Positions 37,031-46,294 of a stretch of 64,000 nt of DNA are shown here, piece by piece. The position numbers and the translations under genes are program-made. The stretch lies in the NCBI RefSeq assembly GCF_042651065.1, contig NZ_JBHSCH010000013.1, forward strand, positions 1 to 64,000. Reading direction: 5' to 3'. Source of the stretch: Pseudoroseomonas aestuarii (GTDB lineage: Bacteria; Pseudomonadota; Alphaproteobacteria; Acetobacterales; Acetobacteraceae). Below the pieces are notes generated by a model. It worked only from the letters and a program-made list of their open reading frames with translations. It searched no databases and was not told the origin of the DNA. The stretch's first letter is position 1, and each line of letters opens with the position of its first letter.

Positions 37031-38290
37031 TTACACCCACTCACCCTTGCGCATCACCGGCGTGGCGGCGCCATCGAAGCCGATGCCATCCACATCCACC
37101 TCGGCCGAGCCGATCATCCAGTCCACATGGATCAGGCTGGAATTGCCGCCGCGCGCCGCGAAGGTCTCGTCGCTCATGCCTTCGGCGTCGGTGAAGCACT
37201 TCTTGTAGGCCTGGCCGAGGGCGATGTGGCTGGCCGCGTTCTCGTCGAACAGCGTGTTGAAGAACAGCAGCCCGGTCTGCGAGATGGGCGAGGAATGCGG
37301 CACCAGCGCCACCTCGCCCAGCCGCCGCGCGCCCTCGTCGGTGCCGATCATCTTCTGCAGCACGTCCTGCCCGCTGCTGGCCTGCGCCTCGACGATCCGC
37401 CCGCCCTCGAAGCGCACGCGGATGTCGCGGATCAGCGTGCCGGCATGGGCGAGCGGCTTGGTGGCGGCGACGGTGCCCTCGGTCATCGCCGCGTGGGGGG
37501 TGGTGAACACCTCCTCCGTCGGGATGTTGGGGTTGCCGGTGATGCCGTTCAGCGCCTTGGAGGAGCCGCCCATCCAGGAATGCTCGTCGGCCAGGCCCAC
37601 GGTGAGGTCGGTGCCCGGCCCCTGGAAGCGCAGCGCGCGGAAGCGGCGCTCGTTCAGCATCTTCCGGCGCGTCATCAGCGCGGCGTTGTGCGCCGCCCAG
37701 TTGGCGCGCGGGTCCGGCGTGTCGGCGCGGGTGGCGGCGAAGATCGCGTCCCACAGCTTCGCTACCGCCTGCGCTTCCGGCAGTTCGGGGAAGACGGTGC
37801 GCGCCCAGGCGGCGGAGGCGAAGGGCACCAGCGTCCAGTTGATGGCGGACGCCGTGATCAGCTCCAGCGCCGGCCGGTAGGCCTTGGAACGGGCGCGGTT
37901 GGCGCGGGATATCTTCTCGGGGTCCTGGCCCGCCAGCAGGTTGGGGTCATCCCCCACCACGGCCAGGCGCGCGGCGCCGCCGCGGAAGGCGGCGGCCATG
38001 CCCTCGTACATCCAGCCCGCCGCCACGTCGAAGCTCTCGGGCGCGGCGTGGCGGTAGCGGGCGAGCGCCGTCTCGTCATCCGAGAGCAGCGGCGTGACGA
38101 GGGAAGCGCCGGCCTTGTAGGCCTCGGCCACGATGCGGCGCACCAGGGGCAGGGATTCGATGGAGGCGGTCATCACCAGCTCCTGCCCCGGCTTCATGCC
38201 GCCGAGGCCGACATGCACGGCGAGCTCCGCCAGACGGTCCAGGCGCGGGTCCTCGGCCAGGGAGGCGGTGGTTGGCACAGGCTGGTCCAT
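37031..38290 (-). CDS. Aminopeptidase of peptidase family M29
   Basis: A 419-residue metallo-aminopeptidase of the thermophilic aminopeptidase T type. Recognisable segments are KPGQELVMTASIESLPLVR near the start and, in the metal-binding half, TEEVFTTPHAAMTEGTV and IHVDWMIGS at the end. Glu and His/Asp ligands in those segments fit the dinuclear site. GAGGA lies upstream of the ATG at 38290. It probably degrades peptides in the cytosol. The gene ends eight bases before family-B copy 2. Confidence 0.9.
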   Translation of the reverse strand: MDQPVPTTASLAEDPRLDRLAELAVHVGLGGMKPGQELVMTASIESLPLVRRIVAEAYKAGASLVTPLLSDDETALARYRHAAPESFDVAAGWMYEGMAAAFRGGAARLAVVGDDPNLLAGQDPEKISRANRARSKAYRPALELITASAINWTLVPFASAAWARTVFPELPEAQAVAKLWDAIFAATRADTPDPRANWAAHNAALMTRRKMLNERRFRALRFQGPGTDLTVGLADEHSWMGGSSKALNGITGNPNIPTEEVFTTPHAAMTEGTVAATKPLAHAGTLIRDIRVRFEGGRIVEAQASSGQDVLQKMIGTDEGARRLGEVALVPHSSPISQTGLLFFNTLFDENAASHIALGQAYKKCFTDAEGMSDETFAARGGNSSLIHVDWMIGSAEVDVDGIGFDGAATPVMRKGEWV

Positions 38291-38446
38291 GCGGCGGGTC
38301 CTCGGCGGTTGGGGCGCGCGCGGGGCAGAAGGGCTGGCCCGGCGCGCGGCCCGGGGAAAACCGGATCGGCGATGCGCCGCCCCGCTGGGAGGGGCGCGGC
38401 TCCCGCCAATGCGGCCCCGGCGGGGCCGGCTGTCAAGGGGCGCGGC

Positions 38447-39607
38447 TCAGCTCTCCGCCTGCGCCTCCATGTGGCTGGCGAACTGCCGGTGCTCGGCCGT
38501 CATGGCCTGGGCGGCGCGCAGCGCGGCCTCGCGCAGCCAGCCCTCGGGGCGCTGCGCCAGGTCGGCGCGGATCGCCGCCGCGTGGTCGCCGGTGCCGAGA
38601 TGGATGGCCGCCATCTCCCGCCCCATCGCCTTCAGCATCTTCTCGCCCAGCAGCACCTCGCGGCCCAGCGTCTCGTCCGGCCCGTGGTCCCAGTCGGGCG
38701 AGATGGGGCGGTCGGTCTCGATCTTGCGGTTGTTCGGGGAAAGGCGCCGCACGGCCACGCCATCCGTCACGCGGTACCACGGGTCTGGCGCCCGGTGGCG
38801 GCCGGTGGCGATCTCCAGGCAGCGCACGGCGCGGCCATGCCGGCCGTGCAGCCGCACCCAGGCGGAGGGCAGCACCGCCTTGGCCTCGCGCAGCACCCAG
38901 TCGCCGCGCCACCGTGCCTGCGCCACCCAGCGCGGCCGGCCGAGGCTGCCGAGCCCGGCGCTGCGGTACCAGAAGCGCGGCTCAGTGGCGCCCTGCGGCA
39001 GGGCGGCGCGCAGCGCGGCCTCGTAGCGCGGGAAGAAAACAGGGCGCTCCGCCCCGTCGCGCTTCTCGAAGCGGCGGCGCTTGCGCTTCAGCTTCTCCCA
39101 GAAGGCGTCGCGGTGCTCGTCGGGTACCATCACGGTGCGGCGCAGCCAGCGGTGGTCGCGGTCCAGCAGGGTGGGGCCGGGCTTGCGGACTCCCTTGAGG
39201 TAGCCGGCCAGCAGATGCGCGGCGATCGGCTCCGCCTCGCGCCAGTCCGGCTCCGGGCTGGCCAGCAGTCCGCTGGTGGCCAGCCGCACCAGGTCGAGCG
39301 CATAGGGCATCTCGGCCGCCTCGTCATAGTCGTTCACGCCCCAGACGAGGCGGCCCTCGGCATCCCGCCAGGTGCCGAAATTCTCCAGGTGGATGTCGCC
39401 CACCGCCAGCACGGTGGGGGCATCGGCCAGTTCCGGGAACAGCGCCAGCGCCGTCTCGGCCCAGCGGAAATAGGTGGCGCGCAGGAAGCCGAAGGCATCC
39501 CCCGCCATCTCGCGCCGCTTCTCGGCCAGTCCCTCCTCCACCAGCTCATGCCCCAGCTCGTGGCGCAGAAAGGCTTCGTAGGCGGCGTTCGAGGCCAGGA
39601 TGTCCAT
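38447..39607 (-). CDS. DUF2252 family protein
   Basis: A 386-residue uncharacterised protein. It has GDIHLENFG (70-78) and VNDYDEA (91-97), which resemble the catalytic and metal-binding loops of the protein-kinase/aminoglycoside-phosphotransferase fold, here ahead of a basic region (KLKRKRRRFEKRDG). Phosphotransfer to a small molecule is therefore plausible but unproven. GAGGAG six bases upstream fixes the ATG at 39607. The next gene downstream is the M29 peptidase, 156 bases away. Confidence 0.85.
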   Translation of the reverse strand: MDILASNAAYEAFLRHELGHELVEEGLAEKRREMAGDAFGFLRATYFRWAETALALFPELADAPTVLAVGDIHLENFGTWRDAEGRLVWGVNDYDEAAEMPYALDLVRLATSGLLASPEPDWREAEPIAAHLLAGYLKGVRKPGPTLLDRDHRWLRRTVMVPDEHRDAFWEKLKRKRRRFEKRDGAERPVFFPRYEAALRAALPQGATEPRFWYRSAGLGSLGRPRWVAQARWRGDWVLREAKAVLPSAWVRLHGRHGRAVRCLEIATGRHRAPDPWYRVTDGVAVRRLSPNNRKIETDRPISPDWDHGPDETLGREVLLGEKMLKAMGREMAAIHLGTGDHAAAIRADLAQRPEGWLREAALRAAQAMTAEHRQFASHMEAQAES

Positions 39608-39634
39608 GCAGGCTCCTCACAAGGGCAAGGCCAA

Positions 39635-39673
39635 GGGGCGGGGGTCAGGGGGCAGGAATCAGAGGGCAGGGGG
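39635..39673 (+). other. G-rich tract with G-quadruplex potential
   Basis: The runs GGGG, GGGGG, GGGGG, GGG and GGGGG lie on the + strand within 39 bases, with loops of 1, 3, 11 and 2. The tract contains the repeated unit TCAGRGGGCAGG. It is in the divergent gap between DUF2252 and the carbonic anhydrase, 28 bases from the DUF2252 start codon. Confidence 0.45.
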
Positions 39674-39837
39674 CGCCGGGCCGAGGGTCGGGCCGGCCGC
39701 CGCCTCCGGCAAGCGAAAAAGCCGGCGCGCCGACGGGAACCGGCTGCTCGCCGCGTGGTCCTTCATGGGGGCCACCGGGCGGGCAGGAGGTGCAAGCGCC
39801 GGCCGCCCCCTACCCCCTCCCCTACGGAGCCAGCGCC

Positions 39838-40665
39838 ATGCCGCCCCACACCCCCCGCAACCGGCCCGGATGCACCTGCCACCCCGGCCTTCCCGCCGCT
39901 TCCTCCCCGCCAAGCCCGTTCCCGCCAAGCCCGTTCCCCTCAGGCCCGTTCCCGCCGCGGGCGGCGGGTGGGCTGGCGCCGCGCGGCCTGCTGGCCGCCA
40001 CCGCCGGGCTGGTCGCCGGCGCCCTGCCGGGCCGGCCCCGCGCCGCCGGCGCCATGCCGCAGACGAGCCTGACCGCCCAGCAGGCGCTCGAGCTGATGAA
40101 GCAGGGCAACGACCAGTTCCGCACCGACGCCCCCTACCGTTCCGCCCAGGGCCGCGAGGACCGGGTGAAGCTGGCGGTGGGGCAGGCGCCCTTCTGCGTG
40201 CTGGTGGGCTGCTCCGACAGCCGCGTGTCGCCGGAGCTTCTGTTCGGCCGTGGCCTGGGCGAGCTGTTCATCGTCCGCAACGCCGGCAACACGGTGGACA
40301 CGGCGGCGCTGGGCAGCATCGAGTATGGCGTGGGGGTGCTGGGCTGCCCGCTGGTCGTCGTGCTGGGGCATGAAAGCTGCGGCGCCGTCGCCGCCGCGCT
40401 GGAGGTGGTGGCGCGCAACGCCACCTTCCCCGGCGTGATCGGCGAGATGGTGCAGCCGATCATCCCGGCCATCCTCGCCGCGCGCGCGGCGGACGGCACG
40501 GTGGGGCTGGACGCGGCGGTGGAGGCCAATGCCCGCCGCGTCGCCGCCCGGCTGAAGACGCAGAGCCCGGTGCTGCAGGCGGCCTCGCATTCGGGCCGGC
40601 TGAAGATCGTCGCCGCGCGCTACGATCTGGATGATGGCGATGTCAGCTGGTTCGAGGATCTCTGA
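39838..40665 (+). CDS. Beta-carbonic anhydrase with exported-type N-terminus
   Basis: Interconverts carbon dioxide and bicarbonate. Zinc ligands Cys125 and Asp127 (CSDSR) with His178 and Cys181 (HESCGA) are all present. The 275-residue protein has an unusual N-terminus: a Cys-containing start, three SPFPP-like pentapeptides at 26-40, then a hydrophobic stretch LLAATAGLVAGAL ending near AAGA. That suggests export or membrane attachment; no twin-arginine motif is seen. GGAG eight bases upstream supports the ATG at 39838. An in-frame ATG at 39790 lacks one. Confidence 0.87.
   Translation: MPPHTPRNRPGCTCHPGLPAASSPPSPFPPSPFPSGPFPPRAAGGLAPRGLLAATAGLVAGALPGRPRAAGAMPQTSLTAQQALELMKQGNDQFRTDAPYRSAQGREDRVKLAVGQAPFCVLVGCSDSRVSPELLFGRGLGELFIVRNAGNTVDTAALGSIEYGVGVLGCPLVVVLGHESCGAVAAALEVVARNATFPGVIGEMVQPIIPAILAARAADGTVGLDAAVEANARRVAARLKTQSPVLQAASHSGRLKIVAARYDLDDGDVSWFEDL
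39912..39956 (+). repeat. 15-bp tandem repeat within the carbonic anhydrase N-terminus
   Basis: Three consecutive 15-bp units, AAGCCCGTTCCCGCC, AAGCCCGTTCCCCTC and AGGCCCGTTCCCGCC, encode SPFPP, SPFPS and GPFPP. Because the unit is a multiple of three, changes in copy number would alter the linker length without shifting the frame. Confidence 0.8.
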
Positions 40666-40691
40666 GCGCCCCCGGCCATCCCCAGTCGGCC

Positions 40692-41216
40692 TCAGCCCGG
40701 CATCCGGAGCGGGGCGGAATGGCGGTACACGAGGTCGCCCGCTTCCGGCCGCCGCGCCAGCGGGTCCAGCGCGGCCCCCAGCCGCTCCGCCACCGCGGCG
40801 GAGCGGCGGTTCCCGGGGCCGACATAGCTGACGAGGGTGGCAAGGCCGAGCGTGCCGAAGGCCCAGTCGCGCATCGCGCGGGCCGCCTCGGTGGCGTAGC
40901 CCCGGCCTTCCTGCCCCTCATAGAGCAGCCAGCCCAGCTCCTTCTCCGGAAAGAGCGGGCCATGGTTGATGCCCACCTGCCCGACGCATTCGCCCGAGCC
41001 GGGCAGCGCCAGCATCAGCGCCCCGTGCCCGAACAGCGCCCACTGCGCCACGTCGTGGCAGAACAGGCCCCAGGCTGCCCGGGGGCCGAAGGGGCCGCCC
41101 ATGCCGGCCGCGCGCGGCGAGGCCATCAGCCGCGCATAGGCCGGAAAATCCGCTGCCACCGGCGGGCGCAGGATCAGGCGGGGCGTCGTCAGGGTCGGGA
41201 TCGCGGAACCGGACAT
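40692..41216 (-). CDS. GNAT family N-acetyltransferase (RimJ/RimL type)
   Basis: A 174-residue acetyltransferase of the Acetyltransf_3 kind. The N-terminus TPRLILRPPVAADFPAYARL is typical. Motif A reads YEGQEGRGYATEAARAMRDW, and GPGNRRSAAVAERLG follows. Members acetylate ribosomal-protein N-termini or small amines; the target here is unknown. The ATG at 41216 matches the family start. It converges with the carbonic anhydrase gene. Confidence 0.9.
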   Translation of the reverse strand: MSGSAIPTLTTPRLILRPPVAADFPAYARLMASPRAAGMGGPFGPRAAWGLFCHDVAQWALFGHGALMLALPGSGECVGQVGINHGPLFPEKELGWLLYEGQEGRGYATEAARAMRDWAFGTLGLATLVSYVGPGNRRSAAVAERLGAALDPLARRPEAGDLVYRHSAPLRMPG

Positions 41217-41300
41217 GGGAGACTCCGGGACAGGGTGGAGGGCGTCGTTACGCGCGGCCCGGCCTCCCGGTCCAGCGAGGGTTCCGGGAAGGTCCCGGGC

Positions 41301-42107
41301 CTACAGCCCGAGCCGCGCCCAGGCCGCGCGCTCCTCCACCAGGGCCAGCCCCTCGGCCGTGGCGCCGCGCAGCAGGCGCAGCGGCAGCGGCGGCCGGCGC
41401 TGGCCGAGCGGCACCACCCGCGCCTTCTCGCCGAAGCGGCGCAGGATCTCGCCCCTGGCGTCGCCCAGCCGGTCGATCAGGCCGAGCGGCAGCGCCTCCC
41501 GCCCGGTCCAGAAGCGGCCCGTGAACAGCTCGTCCTCGGGCGCCGCCAGACGGGCGCCGCGCCGGGCCTTTACCCAACCGGCGAACTCGGCGTGCAGCGC
41601 CGAGAGCAGCGCCTCCAGCCGCGCCTGCTGCCAGGGCTCGACGGGGCGGAACGGGTCGAGGAAGGATTTCTGCCCCCCCGCCGTGGTCAGCCGCCGCTCG
41701 ACGCCGAGCTTCTCCGCCAGCCCTTCCAGCCCGAAGCCCGCCGAGATGACACCGATGGAGCCCACGATCGAGGACGGGTCGGCCACGATCTCGTCCGCCG
41801 CGCAGGCGATCCAGTAGCCGCCCGAGGCCGCCGCGTCCTCGACGCAGGCGACGACCGGCACCTTGTGCTTCTCGGCCAGGGCGCGGATGCGCTGGCCGAT
41901 CAGGCTGGACTGCACCGGCGAGCCGCCGGGCGAGTTGATGGCCAGCACCACGCCCGCGAGGCGCTTCAGCCCGAAGGTGCGCTCCAGCACGGGCGCGATG
42001 CCCTCGAGGCTCAGCCCGCCCGGGCCGAGGCCGCCCCGCGCGGCGATGACGCCCGAGAGGCGGACCAGCGCCACCTGCGGGGGGCGGCTCAGAAAGGGGA
42101 TTTGCAT
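41301..42107 (-). CDS. S49 family signal-peptide peptidase-like serine protease
   Basis: A 268-residue protease of the SppA/SohB group. It has LAINSPGGSPVQS, the nucleophile Ser95 in DAAASGGYWIA and a basic Lys147 in AGGQKSF, which suits the Ser/Lys dyad. There is no N-terminal membrane anchor, so it is a short, probably cytoplasmic form. Some related alphaproteobacterial members process small peptides. The ATG at 42107 is the only Met near the conserved start. It diverges from the formaldehyde dehydrogenase gene. Confidence 0.9.
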   Translation of the reverse strand: MQIPFLSRPPQVALVRLSGVIAARGGLGPGGLSLEGIAPVLERTFGLKRLAGVVLAINSPGGSPVQSSLIGQRIRALAEKHKVPVVACVEDAAASGGYWIACAADEIVADPSSIVGSIGVISAGFGLEGLAEKLGVERRLTTAGGQKSFLDPFRPVEPWQQARLEALLSALHAEFAGWVKARRGARLAAPEDELFTGRFWTGREALPLGLIDRLGDARGEILRRFGEKARVVPLGQRRPPLPLRLLRGATAEGLALVEERAAWARLGL

Positions 42108-42191
42108 GGGCCAAGAGATGACCACCTTTTCCGCCGGGGCAAGAAGTGCGACGAACGCGCGCCCCACCCACGGCCTGAGGAGAAGCCGCCC

Positions 42192-43301
<1,110 letters not shown>

Positions 43302-43321
43302 GGCGGGGTCTAGTGAAGCGG

Positions 43322-43353
43322 GCCGCGCGGGGCGGGTGCCTGCCCCGCGCGGC
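43322..43353 (+). terminator. Strong GC hairpin after frmA
   Basis: A perfect 12-bp stem pairs GCCGCGCGGGGC (43322-43333) with GCCCCGCGCGGC (43342-43353), with an eight-base loop. It lies 20 bases after the frmA stop. There is no T-run, so termination efficiency is uncertain. Confidence 0.5.
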
Positions 43354-43411
43354 TCAACCGGCCGGGGCGGCCGCGCGTTGCACTGGTCCCGAGCCCGAGG
43401 AGCCGCGCCCC

Positions 43412-43894
43412 GTGACCCACCGCCCCGCCGCCCCGCCGGCCCTGCTCCTGGCCCTGTTCCTGGCACCGCTCCTGACCCTGGCGCCGTGCGCGGCCCCTGC
43501 CCTGGCCCGCGACCCCACCGGAGCCGAGCGCGCCCGGCTGGAGGCGGCGCTGCGGGCCGAGGGCTACCAGGACTGGGGCAGGGTCGGCCTGGAGGATGGC
43601 GTCTGGACGGTGGAAGGCGCCGTGGCCGGCGACGGCACGCGCCGCGATCTGCGCCTGACGCCCGACGCCCTGCGCAGCATCGCCACCGATCCCGAAAACC
43701 GGCCGGCGGGCGCGGAGGAGAGGGCGGAGATCGGCGCGGCGCTGCGCCACCTCGGCTACACGGATTTCGGCCGCGTCGCGCTGGAGGACGGGCTGTGGCG
43801 CGTGGCGCGCGCCCGCGCCAGCGACGGACAGGACTATACGCTGACGCTGGAGCAGGACAGCCTGCGCATCCTGCACCGCGAGGACGCGGATTGA
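43412..43894 (+). CDS. Exported protein with two tandem PepSY-like repeats
   Basis: A 160-residue protein starting at GTG 43412 with GAGGAG ten bases upstream. It has a signal peptide (LLLALFLAPLLTLAPCAAPALA, cleavage near 32; the segment is residues 11-32). Two repeats of about 55 residues follow, each with an LEAALRAEGYQDW/IGAALRHLGYTDF helix, GRVxLEDGxW and a final strand. This matches the PepSY/YpeB-like fold, seen in protease inhibitors and small secreted sensors. Function is unknown. The CoA-binding gene follows after 16 bases. Confidence 0.78.
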   Translation: MTHRPAAPPALLLALFLAPLLTLAPCAAPALARDPTGAERARLEAALRAEGYQDWGRVGLEDGVWTVEGAVAGDGTRRDLRLTPDALRSIATDPENRPAGAEERAEIGAALRHLGYTDFGRVALEDGLWRVARARASDGQDYTLTLEQDSLRILHREDAD

Positions 43895-43910
43895 AGCAAA
43901 GGAGGCCGCC

Positions 43911-44342
43911 ATGGCCATCGACGGACTGAGCGACGAGACGATCCGCGAGGTGCTGCTGAACACGCGGCGCATCGCCGTGGTGGGTGCCTCGGCAAACCCG
44001 GCCCGCCCCTCCAACGAGGTAACGCGCTTCCTGGTGGGGCGCGGCTTCGAGGTGACGCCGGTCAACCCCGGCCTGGCCGGGCAGGTGCTGCACGGCAGCA
44101 CCGTCGCCGCCTCGCTGGAGGCGGCGGGGCCGCTCGAGATGGTGGACATCTTCCGCCGCAGCGAGGAAGCCGGCGCGGTGGTGGACGAGGCGATCCGCCT
44201 CGGCGCGCGCTGCGTGTGGATGCAGCTCGGCGTCGTCGACCAGGCGGCGGCGGAACGGGCGCGCGCTGCCGGGCTGGTGGCGGTGATGGACCGCTGCCCG
44301 GTGATCGAATGGGCGCGCCTGCGGCTCTCCACCGCCGCCTGA
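43911..44342 (+). CDS. CoA-binding domain protein (YccU-like)
   Basis: A 143-residue single-domain Rossmann protein of the CoA-binding family. IAVVGASANPARPSNEVTRFL forms the nucleotide-binding turn, and EMVDIFRRSEEAGAVVDEAI and ARCVWMQLGV follow. Such stand-alone domains bind CoA or acyl-CoA but have no assigned reaction. An AAGGAGG ribosome site is visible before the ATG. It is likely co-transcribed with the PepSY gene. Confidence 0.9.
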   Translation: MAIDGLSDETIREVLLNTRRIAVVGASANPARPSNEVTRFLVGRGFEVTPVNPGLAGQVLHGSTVAASLEAAGPLEMVDIFRRSEEAGAVVDEAIRLGARCVWMQLGVVDQAAAERARAAGLVAVMDRCPVIEWARLRLSTAA

Positions 44343-44512
44343 GCGGTTCCGGGCATAGCGCGGGCGCGGCGTTTCGTGACAAAACATGTCCGGTTTTTAA
44401 TTCCGCTTGAAAGCCAGCCCCCGGCAGGCCAGATGCCTGCCTCGCGCCCTGTGCATATGTGCCGGGTGCGGATGACAACCCGTCTGGAAAGGCCCCGCCT
44501 CGGGGATCGGAC

Positions 44513-45256
44513 ATGACCGAAGAAGAACGCCGCATCATTTCCGCCTTCGTGGAGCGCATGGCCGGGGTCTCCGCCCCGCAGCCGGCGCCCTCGCCCTGGG
44601 GCGGCAGCAGCGTGCCGGCCACCCAGTCCCGCCCGCCCCTGCCACCGGTCGACCCGGAGGCCGACCGCCTGATCGCCGATTTGTTCGCCCGCTACCCCGA
44701 GGCGCGCTACCGGCTCACGCAGACCGCCTTCGTGCAGGAGCACGCCCTGGTACAGGCGCAGAACCGCATCCAGGAGCTGGAGTGGCAGCTGGAGAACACC
44801 CAGCGCCAGGCCGAGGCGTCGCAGCAGCAGGGCCGGGGCGGCCTGTTCGGCGGCATGTTCGGCGGCGGCCAGCCGCGCCCGGTGCCGATGAGCCCCCGCC
44901 CGCAGCCGGTGCAGCCGCCGCAATACGTGCCGCCGGGCGCCATGCAGCAGAGCCGCGGCGGCGGCTTCCTCGGCTCGGCGCTGACCACGGCGGCGGGCGT
45001 CGCCGGCGGCATGGTGCTGGGCAACATGCTGATGGGTGCCTTCTCCGGCGGCGCGGCCGAGGCGGCCACCGCCGCGACGGACGCGGCCGGCAGCTTCGCG
45101 CAGGATGCCGTGCCGACCTCCAGCCCCTGGACCGACCCGGCCGCGCAGGATGCCGCGCCGGCCAGCGACAGCTACGGCAATGACGCCTATGGCGACACGG
45201 GCGGCTATGCCGACGATGCCGGCGCCGAGGATAGCGGGTTCGACGACGAGATCTGA
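44513..45256 (+). CDS. DUF2076 family protein
   Basis: A 247-residue protein of unknown function. The N-terminus MTEEERRIISAFVERMAG is the conserved DUF2076 helix. Next comes a Pro-rich linker, a coiled coil (QNRIQELEWQLENTQRQAE), Gly/Pro-rich low complexity and a hydrophobic Gly/Ala segment (GSALTTAAGVAGGMVLGNML). The tail is Asp/Tyr-rich. The ATG at 44513 matches the family start. A very strong terminator follows. The 170-base gap upstream has no clear promoter, only a TTGAAA at 44407. Confidence 0.87.
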   Translation: MTEEERRIISAFVERMAGVSAPQPAPSPWGGSSVPATQSRPPLPPVDPEADRLIADLFARYPEARYRLTQTAFVQEHALVQAQNRIQELEWQLENTQRQAEASQQQGRGGLFGGMFGGGQPRPVPMSPRPQPVQPPQYVPPGAMQQSRGGGFLGSALTTAAGVAGGMVLGNMLMGAFSGGAAEAATAATDAAGSFAQDAVPTSSPWTDPAAQDAAPASDSYGNDAYGDTGGYADDAGAEDSGFDDEI

Positions 45257-45294
45257 GCCGCGCCCCGCGCGGCGCGGCCTCGGAGGAACGATGG

Positions 45295-45324
45295 GGCCGG
45301 GGGAGCGATCCCCCGGCCTTTTTT
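45295..45324 (+). terminator. Rho-independent terminator after the DUF2076 gene
   Basis: A 10-bp perfect stem, GGCCGGGGGA (45295-45304) and TCCCCCGGCC (45309-45318), with a GCGA tetraloop is followed at once by six Ts. The stem core resembles repeat family A, but the loop and tail differ. Confidence 0.92.
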
Positions 45325-45369
45325 CATGCCCGCTTGCCGCCGGCGCCGGCACGGGCGAAAGCTGGCGCC

Positions 45370-46218
45370 ATGCGCATCCCCGATCTCGACCTCGACCTGC
45401 TGCGCTGCTTCGTGCAGGTGGCCGAGCGCGGCGGCTTCACCGCCGGCGCCGCGGCGCTGGGCCTGACGCAATCGGCCGTCAGCCTGAAGGTGAAGCGGCT
45501 GGAGGAGCTGCTGCAGAAGCGCGTGCTGGAGCGCACCAGCCGCAGCATCGCGCTCACGCGGGAGGGCGAGACGCTGCTGGCCTATGCCCGCCGCATGCTG
45601 GCGCTGAACGACGAGGCGGTGCGCCGGCTGGTGGCACCGCCCGTGACGGGCCGGCTGCGGCTCGGCGTGGCGGACCATTTCGTGCCGCGCAACCTGGCGC
45701 CGATCCTGGCCCGCTTCGCCCGCACCTTCCCCGAGCTGCGGCTGGAGATCGAGGTGGGCCGCAGCCACGAGCTGCGCGCCTCGCAGGAGCGCGGCGCGCT
45801 GGACCTGGTGCTGGGCAAGCGGCGCGAGGGCGAGACGGAGGGCCGCCCGATCTGGACTGAGCCGATCGTCTGGGTGGCGCCGCCCGGCTGGATGCCGCCC
45901 GAGGGCCGCCCGCTCCCCGTGGCCATGCTGCCCCAGGGCTGCATGTTCCGCGACCGGGCGCTGGCCGCGCTGGCCCGCGCCGGGCTGGCCTTCGAGGTGG
46001 TCTATGTCTCGGCCAGCCTGCTCGGCGTGGCGGCGGCGGCGCAGGCGGGGCTGGCCGCCACGGTGCTCGGCCGCTCCGGCCTGCCGGAGGGGCTGGCCGA
46101 GCTTTCCGGCCTGCCCGGCCTCGGCGTGGCCGAGATGGCGGTGTTCGGCGACGCCACCAACCAGACACAGCTCGTCGAGCCGCTGATCGCGCTGATCCGC
46201 GAGAGCCTGGGCGGCTGA
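45370..46218 (+). CDS. LysR family transcriptional regulator
   Basis: A 282-residue regulator. The N-terminal winged helix-turn-helix reads LDLLRCFVQVAERGGFTAGA and AALGLTQSAVSLKVKRLEELL. The effector-binding domain starts near residue 90 (GRLRLGVADHFVPRNLAPIL). The ATG at 45370 matches the family start; an in-frame ATG at 45334 adds only an Ala/Lys tail. The next gene, an MFS transporter 76 bases downstream on the same strand, may be its target. The ligand is unknown. Confidence 0.93.
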   Translation: MRIPDLDLDLLRCFVQVAERGGFTAGAAALGLTQSAVSLKVKRLEELLQKRVLERTSRSIALTREGETLLAYARRMLALNDEAVRRLVAPPVTGRLRLGVADHFVPRNLAPILARFARTFPELRLEIEVGRSHELRASQERGALDLVLGKRREGETEGRPIWTEPIVWVAPPGWMPPEGRPLPVAMLPQGCMFRDRALAALARAGLAFEVVYVSASLLGVAAAAQAGLAATVLGRSGLPEGLAELSGLPGLGVAEMAVFGDATNQTQLVEPLIALIRESLGG

Positions 46219-46294
46219 ACGGCGCCCCGCCGGTTTGACAGGCCACGCGGCCCGGGCGCAGCCTTGCCCGGCAGTCCGCGCCCGAGGAAACACC

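Noticed and set aside
40719..42191. A long in-frame N-terminal extension of frmA
   Set aside because: It runs antisense through a GNAT and the S49 gene. FrmA starts at 42192 with an AGGAG site and has normal length.
44400..44440. A heat-shock type promoter (CTTGAAA) before the DUF2076 gene
   Set aside because: The matching -10 element at the expected distance is poor, so it is not listed as a feature.
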